A stretch of DNA of 64,000 nt from NCBI RefSeq assembly GCF_014650895.1, contig NZ_BMVV01000006.1, positions 1-64,000 on the forward strand, given 5' to 3'. Position 1 is the first letter of the stretch. Every line of letters begins with the position of its first letter. A program made the translations under genes and the position numbers. The notes under the pieces were generated by a model, which did no database searches, was not told where the DNA came from, and saw only the letters and a list, made by a program, of their open reading frames with translations. This document shows, one piece after another, positions 52,822-61,334 of the stretch. Source of the stretch: Streptomyces omiyaensis (GTDB lineage: Bacteria > Actinomycetota > Actinomycetes > Streptomycetales > Streptomycetaceae).

Positions 52822-53802
52822 ATGGCTGTGCAGAAGCTTCCCCTCGCGAAGGCGCTCAACGAGTCGCTGCGCAAGGCCCTGGAGACCGACCCCAAGGTCG
52901 TCGTCATGGGCCTGGACGTCGGCAAGCTCGGCGGTGTCTTCCGCATCACCGACGGCCTCCAGAAGGACTTCGGCGAGGACCGGGTGGTCGACACCCCGCT
53001 CGCCGAGTCCGGCATCGTCGGCACCGCGATCGGCCTCGCGCTGCGCGGCTACCGCCCCGTCGTGGAGATCCAGTTCGACGGCTTCGTCTTCCCGGCGTAC
53101 GACCAGATCGTCACCCAGCTGGCGAAGATGCGGGCCCGCTCGCTCGGCACCGTGAAGATGCCGGTCGTCATCCGCATCCCGTACGGCGGCGGCATCGGCG
53201 CGGTCGAGCACCACTCCGAGTCCCCCGAGTCGCTCTTCGCGCACGTCGCGGGCCTCAAGGTCGTCACCCCGGCGAACTCCTCCGACGCCTACTGGATGCT
53301 CCAGCAGGCGATCCAGAGCGACGACCCGGTCATCTTCTTCGAGCCCAAGCGCCGCTACTGGGACAAGGGCGAGCTCGACACCGAGGCGATCCCCGGCGAG
53401 CTCCACAAGGCCCGCGTGGCCCGCGAGGGCACCGACCTCACCCTGGTGGCGTACGGCCCGATGGTGAAGACGTGCCTGGAGGCGGCCGCGGCCGCCGCCG
53501 AGGAGGGCAAGTCGGTCGAGGTCGTGGACCTGCGCTCGATCTCCCCCCTCGACTTCGACACCATCCAGACCTCGGTCGAGAAGACCGGCCGTCTGGTCGT
53601 CGTCCACGAGGCCCCGGTGTTCTTCGGCTCCGGCGCGGAGATCGCCGCCCGGATCACCGAGCGCTGCTTCTACCACCTGGAGGCCCCCGTCCTGCGGGTC
53701 GGCGGCTACCACGCGCCGTACCCGCCGGCGCGCCTGGAGGAGGAGTACCTGCCGGGCCTGGACCGCGTGCTCGACGCCGTCGACCGCTCGCTGGCGTACT
53801 GA
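52822..53802 (+). CDS. bkdG: Branched-chain 2-oxo acid dehydrogenase E1 beta subunit (second cluster)
   Basis: Protein of 326 residues, a standard E1 beta: MGLDVGKLGGVFRITDGLQK, IRIPYGGGIGAVEHHSESPE and LTLVAYGPMVKTCLEAAAAA. It starts 2 nt after the E1 alpha stop. It lacks the N-terminal Ala/Thr extension of its first-cluster paralog. Acts with BkdF as the decarboxylase of the complex. Confidence 0.95.
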   Translation: MAVQKLPLAKALNESLRKALETDPKVVVMGLDVGKLGGVFRITDGLQKDFGEDRVVDTPLAESGIVGTAIGLALRGYRPVVEIQFDGFVFPAYDQIVTQLAKMRARSLGTVKMPVVIRIPYGGGIGAVEHHSESPESLFAHVAGLKVVTPANSSDAYWMLQQAIQSDDPVIFFEPKRRYWDKGELDTEAIPGELHKARVAREGTDLTLVAYGPMVKTCLEAAAAAAEEGKSVEVVDLRSISPLDFDTIQTSVEKTGRLVVVHEAPVFFGSGAEIAARITERCFYHLEAPVLRVGGYHAPYPPARLEEEYLPGLDRVLDAVDRSLAY

Positions 53803-53812
53803 GGAGAGCACG

Positions 53813-55213
53813 ATGACGATCCGCGAATTCAAGATGCCCGACGTGGGCGAGGGCCTGACCGAGGCCGAGATCCTCAAGTGGTACGTCCAGCCCGGTGACA
53901 CCGTCACCGACGGGCAGGTCGTCTGCGAGGTGGAGACGGCCAAGGCCGCCGTGGAGCTGCCGATCCCCTTCGACGGCACCGTCCACGAGCTGGTCTTCCC
54001 CGAGGGCACCACGGTCGACGTCGGCCAGGTCATCATCTCGGTGAACGTCGGCGGCGACGCCCCCGCCGAGACCCCGGCCCCGGCCGCCGCGGCGCCCGCC
54101 GCCGCGACCCCGGCTCCCGCCGCACCGGCGCCGGCGCCGGCGGAGGCCGAGGAGCAGCAGGGCCGCCAGCCGGTCCTCGTCGGCTACGGCGTGGCCGCCT
54201 CCTCCACCCGGCGCCGGGCCCGCAAGGGCGCGCCCGCCGCGGTGGTCCCCGAGCAGCTCAACGGGCACGGCACCGTGACCGCCGCGCCCAGGCCGCTGGC
54301 CAAGCCGCCGGTGCGCAAGCTCGCCAAGGACCTCGGCGTGGACCTGGCGGCGGTCCTGCCGACGGGTCCGGACGGGATCATCACCCGCGAGGACGTGCAC
54401 CGCGCGGCCGCCCCGGCCGCGCCCGCCGTCCCGGCGGCCCCCGTGGCCGAGGCGGTCCCCGCCCCGGCCGCCGCCCCGGTCCCGGCGCCCTCCGCCGTCG
54501 CCGCGGGCGACGCGCGGGAGACCCGGGTCCCGATCAAGGGCGTCCGCAAGGCCACGGCGGCGGCGATGGTCGGCTCGGCCTTCACCGCCCCGCACGTCAC
54601 CGAGTTCGTGACCTTCGACGTCACGCGCACGATGAAGCTGGTCGAGGAGCTCAAGTCCGACAAGGACATGGCGGGCCTGCGGGTCAACCCGCTGCTCCTC
54701 ATCGCCAAGGCCGTCCTGGTCGCGGTCAAGCGCAACCCGGAGATCAACGCGGCCTGGGACGAGGCGGCGCAGGAGATCGTCCTCAAGCACTACGTGAACC
54801 TGGGCATCGCGGCGGCCACCCCGCGCGGCCTGATCGTGCCGAACATCAAGGACGCGCACGCCCAGACCCTGCCGGAGCTCTCCCGCTCGCTCAGCGAGCT
54901 GGTCTCCACCGCCCGCGAGGGCAGGACGACCCCGGCGGCGATGCAGGGCGGCACCTTCACCATCACCAACGTCGGCGTCTTCGGCGTCGACACCGGCACG
55001 CCCATCCTCAACCCGGGGGAGTCCGCGATCCTCGCGGTCGGCTCGATCAAGCTCCAGCCCTGGGTCCACAAGGGCAAGGTGAAGCCGCGTCAGGTGACGA
55101 CGCTGGCGCTCTCCTTCGACCACCGCCTGGTCGACGGCGAGCTCGGCTCCAAGTTCCTGGCCGACGTGGCCGCGATCCTGGAGCAGCCGAAGAGGCTCAT
55201 CACCTGGGCGTAG
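53813..55213 (+). CDS. bkdH: Dihydrolipoamide acyltransferase E2 (second bkd cluster)
   Basis: Protein of 466 residues: lipoyl domain with Lys in VETAKAAVELP, Pro/Ala linker, subunit-binding domain (VRKLAKDLGVDLAAVLPTGP), second Ala/Pro linker and catalytic domain ending in DHRLVDGELGSKFLADVAAI. ATG 10 nt after bkdG with GAGGAG in between. The operon ends at a hairpin that overlaps a parS site. Confidence 0.95.
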   Translation: MTIREFKMPDVGEGLTEAEILKWYVQPGDTVTDGQVVCEVETAKAAVELPIPFDGTVHELVFPEGTTVDVGQVIISVNVGGDAPAETPAPAAAAPAAATPAPAAPAPAPAEAEEQQGRQPVLVGYGVAASSTRRRARKGAPAAVVPEQLNGHGTVTAAPRPLAKPPVRKLAKDLGVDLAAVLPTGPDGIITREDVHRAAAPAAPAVPAAPVAEAVPAPAAAPVPAPSAVAAGDARETRVPIKGVRKATAAAMVGSAFTAPHVTEFVTFDVTRTMKLVEELKSDKDMAGLRVNPLLLIAKAVLVAVKRNPEINAAWDEAAQEIVLKHYVNLGIAAATPRGLIVPNIKDAHAQTLPELSRSLSELVSTAREGRTTPAAMQGGTFTITNVGVFGVDTGTPILNPGESAILAVGSIKLQPWVHKGKVKPRQVTTLALSFDHRLVDGELGSKFLADVAAILEQPKRLITWA

Positions 55214-55228
55214 TGCCCGATTGACGCG

Positions 55229-55244
55229 TGTTTCACGTGAAACA
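55229..55244. promoter_or_regulatory. parS site (ParB binding)
   Basis: TGTTTCACGTGAAACA is a perfect 16-bp parS palindrome in the gap between bkdH and the GntR gene. With the site at 36886 it shows that this window lies in the ParB-loaded, origin-proximal domain. Confidence 0.9.
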
Positions 55245-55274
55245 GGCCCGTCCGCATCGCGGACGGGCCTGTTT
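55240..55274 (+). terminator. bkdH terminator hairpin nested with parS
   Basis: Perfect 16-bp stem (55240-55255 with 55259-55274), loop ATC, ending in TGTTTGTTG, which gives a partial U tract. The first five bases of the stem are the last five bases of the parS palindrome. Confidence 0.85.
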
Positions 55275-55299
55275 GTTGTACCCACCTTGTATCTATGAT
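55273..55299 (+). promoter_or_regulatory. Promoter of the GntR gene, possibly leaderless transcript
   Basis: TATGAT at 55294-55299 is a good -10 element. TTGTTG at 55273-55278 could be a -35, with a short 15-nt spacer. The expected start of transcription falls on or next to the ATG at 55306, and no ribosome-binding site is visible, consistent with a leaderless mRNA. Confidence 0.5.
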
Positions 55300-55305
55300 G
55301 TGCGC

Positions 55306-55980
55306 ATGCCATCAGCCGCACCCCCCTCCACCGGACGGCCCGCCAAGCAGCCCCCCGCCGCCGAACGCGTCTACAGCCACGTCAAGCGGGCGGTGCTCGA
55401 CCGCCGTTACGAGGGCGGGACGCTCCTCACCGAGGGGGAGCTGGCCCAGGCCGTCGGGGTGTCCCGCACCCCCGTCCGCGAGGCGCTGCTCAAGCTGGAG
55501 ATGGAAGGGCTGCTCAAGCTCTACCCGAAGAAGGGCGCCCTCGTCCTCGCCGTCTCCGCCCAGGAGATCGCCGACGTCGTCGAGACCCGGCTCCTCGTCG
55601 AGGAGTTCGCCGTCCGCCGCGCCGTCCCCGCGCCGCCCGCGCTCCTCGCCCGCCTCGAAGAGCTCCTGGAGGAACAGCAGCGGCAGGCCGGCGCCGGCGA
55701 CCTCGCCGACGTCGCCGTCACCGACCGCTGCTTCCACGCCGAGATCGTCCGCCACGCCGGCAACCAGATCCTCGCCCGCCTCTACGACCAGCTCCGCGAC
55801 CGCCAGCTCCGCATGGGCGTCGCCGTGATGCAGGCCCACCCCGACCGGATCGCCCAGAACATCGCCGAGCACGCCGAGATCCTCGACCGGCTCCGCGCCG
55901 GCGACGCGGAGGGAGCGGCCGCCGCCGTCCGCCGCCACCTCGGCCGCGTCGGCGCCCTGGTCCGGGGTGAGGGCAGGTGA
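55306..55980 (+). CDS. GntR-family regulator (FCD-type)
   Basis: Protein of 224 residues with an N-terminal winged helix (GGTLLTEGELAQAVGVSRTP, VREALLKLEMEGLLKLYPKK) and an all-helical FCD ligand domain (ETRLLVEEFAVRRA, DRCFHAEIVRHAGNQ). FCD regulators respond to small organic acids or sugars. It overlaps the MFS gene by 4 nt and probably controls it. The ATG at 55306 is used; the frame upstream runs through the parS site and hairpin and is not coding. Confidence 0.9.
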   Translation: MPSAAPPSTGRPAKQPPAAERVYSHVKRAVLDRRYEGGTLLTEGELAQAVGVSRTPVREALLKLEMEGLLKLYPKKGALVLAVSAQEIADVVETRLLVEEFAVRRAVPAPPALLARLEELLEEQQRQAGAGDLADVAVTDRCFHAEIVRHAGNQILARLYDQLRDRQLRMGVAVMQAHPDRIAQNIAEHAEILDRLRAGDAEGAAAAVRRHLGRVGALVRGEGR

Positions 55981-57293
55981 GCGGCCGCAACGGCTACGGC
56001 TCCGCCGTCACCCTCCCCGGCGACCCGCCCGGCGGCCGCCGCGCCGCCCTCGTCTGGGGCGTCGGCGTCGCCGTCTACTTCGTCGCCGTCATCTTCCGGA
56101 CCTCGCTCGGCGTCGCCGGACTCGACGCCGCCGACCGCTTCCACGTGGGCGCCTCCGCGCTCTCCACCTTCTCCATACTCCAGCTGCTGGTCTACGCGGG
56201 CATGCAGATACCGGTCGGCCTCATGGTCGACCGGCTCGGCACCAAGAAGGTCCTCGCCCTCGGCGTCGTCCTCTTCACCCTGGGCCAGCTGGGCTTCGCG
56301 CTCTCCCCCACGTACCCCATGGCGCTGGCCTCCCGGGCCCTCCTCGGCTGCGGCGACGCCATGACCTTCATCAGCGTCCTGAGGCTCGGCGGCCGCTGGT
56401 TCCCCGCCCGCCGCGGACCGCTCGTCGCCCAGCTCGCCGGCCTCATCGGCATGGCGGGCAACCTGGTCTCGACCGTCGTCCTCTCCCGCGCCCTGCACGG
56501 CCTCGGCTGGACCACCACCTTCGTCGGCAGCTCCCTCGCCGGCGTCCTGGTCCTGGCCCTGCTGCTGGCCTTCCTCAAGGACCACCCCGAGGGGTACGAA
56601 CCCGCCCCCGTCCGCCACGCGGGCGCCGCCTACGTCCGCCGGCAGATCGCCGCGTCCTGGCGCGAACCCGGCACCCGGCTCGGCCTGTGGGTGCACTTCA
56701 CCACCCAGTTCCCCGCGATGGTGTTCCTGCTGCTGTGGGGGCTGCCCTTCCTCGTCGAGGCACAGGGCCTGTCCCGGGGCACCGCGGGCGAACTGCTCAC
56801 CCTGGTCGTGCTCTCCAACATGGCCGTCGGCCTCGCGTACGGGCAGATCATCGCCCGCCACGGGGGCGCCCGCGCCCCGCTGGCCCTCGGCACGGTCGCC
56901 GCCACCGCCCTGCTGTGGGCGACCACGATCGCGTACCCCGGCGACCACGCCCCGATGTGGCTGCTCGTCACGCTCTGCCTGGTCCTCGGGGCCTGCGGAC
57001 CGGCGTCCATGATCGGCTTCGACTTCGCCCGCCCGGCCAACCCCCCGGAGCGCCAGGGCACCGCCTCCGGCATCGTCAACATGGGCGGCTTCGTCGCCTC
57101 GATGACGACGCTGCTCGCGATCGGCGTGCTGCTCGACGCCACCGGCGACGACTACCGGATCGCCTTCTCCTCGGTCTTCGTCCTCGAAGCCCTCGGCGTC
57201 GTCCAGATCCTCCGCCTCAAGTCCCGCACCCACCGGCGCGAACGCGAACGGCTCGTCGCCAGCCGCGTGGAGGCCGTCCACGTGCCGGTGTAG
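55977..57293 (+). CDS. Major facilitator superfamily transporter
   Basis: Membrane transporter of 438 residues with twelve predicted helices. The loop 2-3 signature GLMVDRLGTKKVLALGVVLF is visible, and LRLGGRWFPARRGPLVAQLA is typical of the anion/nitrate-type or general MFS group. Coupled to the GntR regulator by GTGA overlap, which suggests uptake of the regulator's effector. Substrate unknown. Confidence 0.9.
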   Translation: MSGRNGYGSAVTLPGDPPGGRRAALVWGVGVAVYFVAVIFRTSLGVAGLDAADRFHVGASALSTFSILQLLVYAGMQIPVGLMVDRLGTKKVLALGVVLFTLGQLGFALSPTYPMALASRALLGCGDAMTFISVLRLGGRWFPARRGPLVAQLAGLIGMAGNLVSTVVLSRALHGLGWTTTFVGSSLAGVLVLALLLAFLKDHPEGYEPAPVRHAGAAYVRRQIAASWREPGTRLGLWVHFTTQFPAMVFLLLWGLPFLVEAQGLSRGTAGELLTLVVLSNMAVGLAYGQIIARHGGARAPLALGTVAATALLWATTIAYPGDHAPMWLLVTLCLVLGACGPASMIGFDFARPANPPERQGTASGIVNMGGFVASMTTLLAIGVLLDATGDDYRIAFSSVFVLEALGVVQILRLKSRTHRRERERLVASRVEAVHVPV

Positions 57294-57369
57294 CGGGCGC
57301 CGTCCCTCCGGTCCGGCGTCACCGCGAAGCGGCCGGGGGCCGGGCCGGGAACGATCCGAAGGGGACGGC

Positions 57370-58197
57370 CTAGTTCGGCGTCACCGCGAAGTGGTCGAGG
57401 ATCGCGGCGGCCAGGTCCGGGTCGCCCTCGGTCTTGATCCGGTCGGCCACCTCGGCCGGCCGGACCCTGCCGCACGCCAGCCGCACGTACGTCTCCCAGT
57501 CCGTCGCCAGCGTCACCGCGGGGCCCAGCGACGGCGCCCCGTCGATGGTGCCCCGCCCCTCCGCGTCCACCCGCACCGTCCGCAGGAACTCCACCGGACC
57601 CGTCACGTCCACCACGACCGCCGAGTGGGCCGGGGCGCCCGCGCCCTTCGCCACCACCTTCGGCAGCGCCTCCAGGAGCAGGTCCCGCGCGACGAACGCG
57701 CCCGGCGCGTCCAGGTTCCCCGGCACCCCGAGCGCGACCCGCAGGTCCTGCTCGTGCACCCAGGTGTCGAAGGCCCGCAGCCGGTAGCCCTGCTCCAGCG
57801 TCTGCTCCGCGCCCAGCGGAGCCCGGATCACGTGGTCGGGGGAGCGGTTCTCGTTGCGCAGCTGCCGGGCCCGGCGGATGAGGATGTACTCCAGCTCCGA
57901 GGTCATCTCCGGCGCCGTGTGGTGCCGCCGCACGTCGACCTGCACCTCCATGTACCGGGCGAAGTCGCTGCGCACGTGGTACAGGTCGCGGGGGAGCGAG
58001 TGGATCGGCCGCGGGTCCCCGAGCATCTCCGTCTCCATGCCGATCACATGGGACACGATGTCGCGCACCGACCAGCCGGGGCACGGGGTCGCCCGGTTCC
58101 ACTCGCCCTCCACGAGGGGCTGCACCAGCTCGGCTATCGCCTCGATGGAATGGGTCCAGGCGTCGGCGTAGTTCTGGAGGCTGGGATGGACGGTCAC
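57370..58197 (-). CDS. Maleylpyruvate isomerase-family (mycothiol-dependent) protein
   Basis: Protein of 275 residues with the N-terminal DinB-like helical bundle (about 5-190) of the actinobacterial MDMPI family (TPCPGWSVRDIVSHVIGMET, and the later HEQDLRVALG) and a C-terminal sterol-carrier-like domain. The conserved histidines HVIG and HEQD lie where the family binds metal. Members use mycothiol as cofactor. Physiological substrate unknown. Divergent from the nitrilase gene. Confidence 0.82.
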   Translation of the reverse strand: MTVHPSLQNYADAWTHSIEAIAELVQPLVEGEWNRATPCPGWSVRDIVSHVIGMETEMLGDPRPIHSLPRDLYHVRSDFARYMEVQVDVRRHHTAPEMTSELEYILIRRARQLRNENRSPDHVIRAPLGAEQTLEQGYRLRAFDTWVHEQDLRVALGVPGNLDAPGAFVARDLLLEALPKVVAKGAGAPAHSAVVVDVTGPVEFLRTVRVDAEGRGTIDGAPSLGPAVTLATDWETYVRLACGRVRPAEVADRIKTEGDPDLAAAILDHFAVTPN

Positions 58198-58360
58198 GGG
58201 ACCCCTCGACGTTCTTCGGTGCGGGCTGAAAACACGACTGGGCGACAGCGGAATGGGAGGCTCGGACGCTAAGTTACGCTCCCCGGGAGCACCCCGGCAG
58301 TGCTTTCGTGTGACGATCGTAGGCCGGTGTTGACGGCTTCAACGCCAGGACGGTGGTAGT

Positions 58361-59164
58361 GTGCGCGCCTCGCTGATCCAGATCGCGGTAGACCCGGACG
58401 AACCGGTCGCCGACCGACGGGCCCGCGCGGCCCGCCTCGTACGGGAGGAGCGCGGGACCGCGGACCTCGTGGTCCTCCCCGAACTCTGGCCCGTCGGCGC
58501 CTTCGCCGCCGACCTCTACGCCCCCGGGTCCGAACCCCTCCACGGCCCCACCTACCAGGCGATGGCCGCCGCCGCGCGGGACGCCGAGGTCTGGCTCCAC
58601 GCCGGCTCCTTCGTGGAGGCCGCCGGCGGCGCCCTCTACAACACCTCGCTCGTCTTCTCCCCCGACGGCGAGCTCGCCGCCTCCTACCGGAAGATCCACC
58701 GCTTCGGCTTCGACAAGGGCGAGGCCGTCCTCATGGCGGCCGGCGAGGACCTGGTCACCTTCGACCTGCCGCACCTCACCGTCGGCGTCGGCACCTGCTA
58801 CGACCTGCGCTTCCCCGAGCTCTTCCGCGGCCTCGTGGACGCCGGTGCCGAGGCCTTCGTCGTCCCCGCCGGCTGGCCGGCCCGCCGCCTCGCCCACTGG
58901 CGGCTCCTCGCCCGGGCCCGGGCCGTCGAGAACCAGGCGTACGTCCTCGCCTGCGGCACCGCGGGCACCCACGCCGGCGTCGAGCAGGCCGGCCACTCGC
59001 TGGTCGTCGACCCCTGGGGCGAGATCCTCGCGGAGGCGGGCCCCGGCGAGGAGGTCCTGCGGGCCGTCCTCGACCCGGCGAAGCCCGCCGCGATCCGCGA
59101 GGAGTTCCCCGCCCTGAAGGACCGCGTCCTCGGCATCACCGCGCCGCTGCGGCCGCGTGTCTGA
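58361..59164 (+). CDS. Carbon-nitrogen hydrolase (nitrilase superfamily)
   Basis: Protein of 267 residues with the Glu-Lys-Cys triad: Glu in VLPELWPVG, Lys in YRKIHRFGFDKGE and Cys in VGTCYDLRFPELFRG. It hydrolyses an amide or nitrile; related small nitrilases act on omega-amides such as deaminated glutathione. GTG start. The next gene begins within its last codons (GTG at 59157), an 8-nt overlap. Confidence 0.92.
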   Translation: MRASLIQIAVDPDEPVADRRARAARLVREERGTADLVVLPELWPVGAFAADLYAPGSEPLHGPTYQAMAAAARDAEVWLHAGSFVEAAGGALYNTSLVFSPDGELAASYRKIHRFGFDKGEAVLMAAGEDLVTFDLPHLTVGVGTCYDLRFPELFRGLVDAGAEAFVVPAGWPARRLAHWRLLARARAVENQAYVLACGTAGTHAGVEQAGHSLVVDPWGEILAEAGPGEEVLRAVLDPAKPAAIREEFPALKDRVLGITAPLRPRV

Positions 59165-60413
59165 CGCGCCCCGCCCGAGCGCCCCCCGAGAGGCGGCCGC
59201 CGCGCGCCCCCACGGACCCGCGGCAGCGGGCTCCCACGAGGCGGCGGCGGCCCCCCACGGGCCTGCCGCCGCGCGTCCCCACGAGGCGGCGGCCGCCGAG
59301 CGGGCCGCCGCCGGGTACGTCGCCGCCTTCGCCGGGCTCTTCGGGCCGCCGCCCGAGGGACCCGCGATCCCCGTCGACTGGGCCGCCGTCGAGGAGTGGC
59401 TCGGCCTGCCGCTGCCCGCCGACTACAAGGCGGTCGCCACCGTCTACGGCCCCGTCGCCCTCGGCGAACGGCTCTGGCTCCAGACCCCGTACGCCCGCGA
59501 CCCCGGCGGCTTCGACTACGGGTACTTCGTCACGGAGACCCGCAGGATGGCCCCCGGCGTCCTGCCCTTCGCCGAGACCGGCACCTCCGACACCCTCTTC
59601 TGGGACACCACCGCCTCCGACGACCCCGACGCCTGGCCGGTCGTCGTCCACAGCCCGGAGCGGGAACGCGCGGGCGGCGACCCATGGCGCCACCTCGGCC
59701 TCCCGCTGCTGCCCGCCCTCGCCGTCCTCGTCGCCGAAGGGCTGCGCCCGGTCCTCGCCCGCAGCGGCCTCGCCGGCGCCGGTGCCGGGCCCTGGACCCC
59801 GCCGCCCCGCCGCCCCGCGCCGACCGCCGCGCAGCGCGCCGCGCTCGCGGGCGGCGGCACCGGACTCGACGCCCTCGTCGCGCTCCTCCCGCCGCCCCCG
59901 GAGCCGTACCTCGGGGAGCGGGACTGGGCGTGGGTCCACGAGAGCCTCGGCACCCGGCTCCCCGCGGAGTACGTGCGGCTGGCGGAGGCGTACGGCGGCG
60001 GCGAGTGGCGCGACTGGCTCCGCCTCCACCTGCCGCTGGGCACCGGGGAGTACGACCTCGTGGCCTGGGCCCGCTGGTGCACCGACAACTACCGCGGCCT
60101 GCGCGCGAGCTTCCCGGACCGCCACCCGCTGGCCGCCTGGCCGGAGCCCGGCGGCCTGCTGCCCTTCGCGAGCTCGATCGACGGCGACCAGCTGTGCTGG
60201 CTCACCGAGGGCGACGACCCCGACGCCTGGCCGCTCGTCGTCGTCCCCCGCCACGCCCCGCAGGGCCCGCCGCTCACCGGCACCCTCACCGGCGTGCTGC
60301 TCTCCTGGCTGCGCGGCGAGCTCGACGAGGAAGGGCTCCCCCGCCTCCTGTACCCGCACGAGGACCCCATGGACCTGGTCGCGTACGCGCCGCGGAAGGC
60401 GCCCCGGGGCTGA
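59157..60413 (+). CDS. Tandem SUKH (SMI1/KNR4-like) domain protein
   Basis: Protein of 418 residues. After a repetitive Ala/His/Pro N-terminus (about 1-50) there are two related domains with the SUKH pattern. The first has DWAAVEEWLGLPLPADYKAV and LPFAETGTSDTLFWDTTASD; the second has WAWVHESLGTRLPAEYVRLA and LPFASSIDGDQLCWLTEGDD. SUKH proteins frequently act as immunity proteins against secreted toxins. It is coupled to the nitrilase gene and converges, 24 nt apart, on a WXG-type cassette. An immunity role is inference; it could also be a housekeeping SMI1-like protein. Confidence 0.75.
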   Translation: MSDAPRPSAPREAAAARPHGPAAAGSHEAAAAPHGPAAARPHEAAAAERAAAGYVAAFAGLFGPPPEGPAIPVDWAAVEEWLGLPLPADYKAVATVYGPVALGERLWLQTPYARDPGGFDYGYFVTETRRMAPGVLPFAETGTSDTLFWDTTASDDPDAWPVVVHSPERERAGGDPWRHLGLPLLPALAVLVAEGLRPVLARSGLAGAGAGPWTPPPRRPAPTAAQRAALAGGGTGLDALVALLPPPPEPYLGERDWAWVHESLGTRLPAEYVRLAEAYGGGEWRDWLRLHLPLGTGEYDLVAWARWCTDNYRGLRASFPDRHPLAAWPEPGGLLPFASSIDGDQLCWLTEGDDPDAWPLVVVPRHAPQGPPLTGTLTGVLLSWLRGELDEEGLPRLLYPHEDPMDLVAYAPRKAPRG

Positions 60414-60437
60414 GGGGCCCGGGGCGTTCCCGCCCGC

Positions 60438-61262
60438 TCAGGCGGCCAGCTCGGCGGCGTCCGGGAGGAGGTCCGTCAGGGCCTGCCACAGCCGCTTCGG
60501 CGTGACCCGGCGCAGACGGAAGGCGCTCTCCGGCGTCACCTGGCCCTCGGAGACCGGCTCCGCCGGCAGCTCGCGCTGCCAGTAGCCCAGCGGCCCGCAG
60601 TCCCAGGCCGCCACGACCCGCGCCACGACCCCCCGCTCGCCCTCCTGGGCCCCCTGCCAGGCGGCCGTGACGCGCCACTGGGAGCGCAGCTCCACGATCA
60701 GGTCGGCCAGCGGGCCTGCCGGTCCGCCCGCGGCCTCCAGCGCCGCGGTCACCAGCGCCCGCTCGTCGGCGCCCGGCGTCGACGCCGCCTTCTCCAGGGC
60801 GGCCAGGCCCGCCTCCAGGACCCCGATCGTCGTCTCGACGACCGCCTCGTCCGCCGGCGCGCCGCCGGACTGACGGAGCGCGACGAGGTCGGCGAGCGTC
60901 CACACCACCGTGCGCGGCTCGACCAGCCGGTAGACGGCCTCCTCCTCGCCCGGCCAGCTCTCGTGGCAGACGACGTGCTCCTCGCCGATGAGCAGCCCGT
61001 GGAGCAGGGCGCCCTGCCGGCCGCCGGCCTCCAGGGAGACGATCACGGTCGGCTGGACGACGGTCTGCATCAGGGGCAGCAGCAGGACGGACAGGTTCCC
61101 GTCCGCGTCGATCAGCCCGGCCTCCCGCAGTGCCGTCCGGGCGCCCTCCATGGCCTCCGGGACCGGCTGCCCGGTCGCCATCTGGGCCAGGACGAACACG
61201 TGCTCGTCGCTGAGACGGAAACGGGACCGGGTCACATCGAAGGAAGGCATCTTTTCGCTCAC
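60438..61262 (-). CDS. EspG-like type VII secretion-associated protein (tentative)
   Basis: Protein of 274 residues, alpha/beta, no signal or membrane helix. Its layout matches the EspG/ESX-chaperone pattern: an N-terminal DEHVFVLAQMATGQPVPEAM segment, LREAGLIDADGNLSVLLLPL, a repeated beta-rich half, and length close to mycobacterial EspG. EspG proteins bind secreted WXG/PE-PPE substrates. It is the last gene of the minus-strand cassette that begins at 63835. GTG start at 61262; the ATG at 61250 is an alternative. The family assignment rests on fold-level resemblance only. Confidence 0.55.
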   Translation of the reverse strand: MSEKMPSFDVTRSRFRLSDEHVFVLAQMATGQPVPEAMEGARTALREAGLIDADGNLSVLLLPLMQTVVQPTVIVSLEAGGRQGALLHGLLIGEEHVVCHESWPGEEEAVYRLVEPRTVVWTLADLVALRQSGGAPADEAVVETTIGVLEAGLAALEKAASTPGADERALVTAALEAAGGPAGPLADLIVELRSQWRVTAAWQGAQEGERGVVARVVAAWDCGPLGYWQRELPAEPVSEGQVTPESAFRLRRVTPKRLWQALTDLLPDAAELAA

Positions 61263-61334
61263 TCGCTCGCAGAAGAAGAGGGGGACAAGGGGGGAGAGGT
61301 ACGGGGGAAGGGGAGGGGGAGGACGCGCGGCGGA

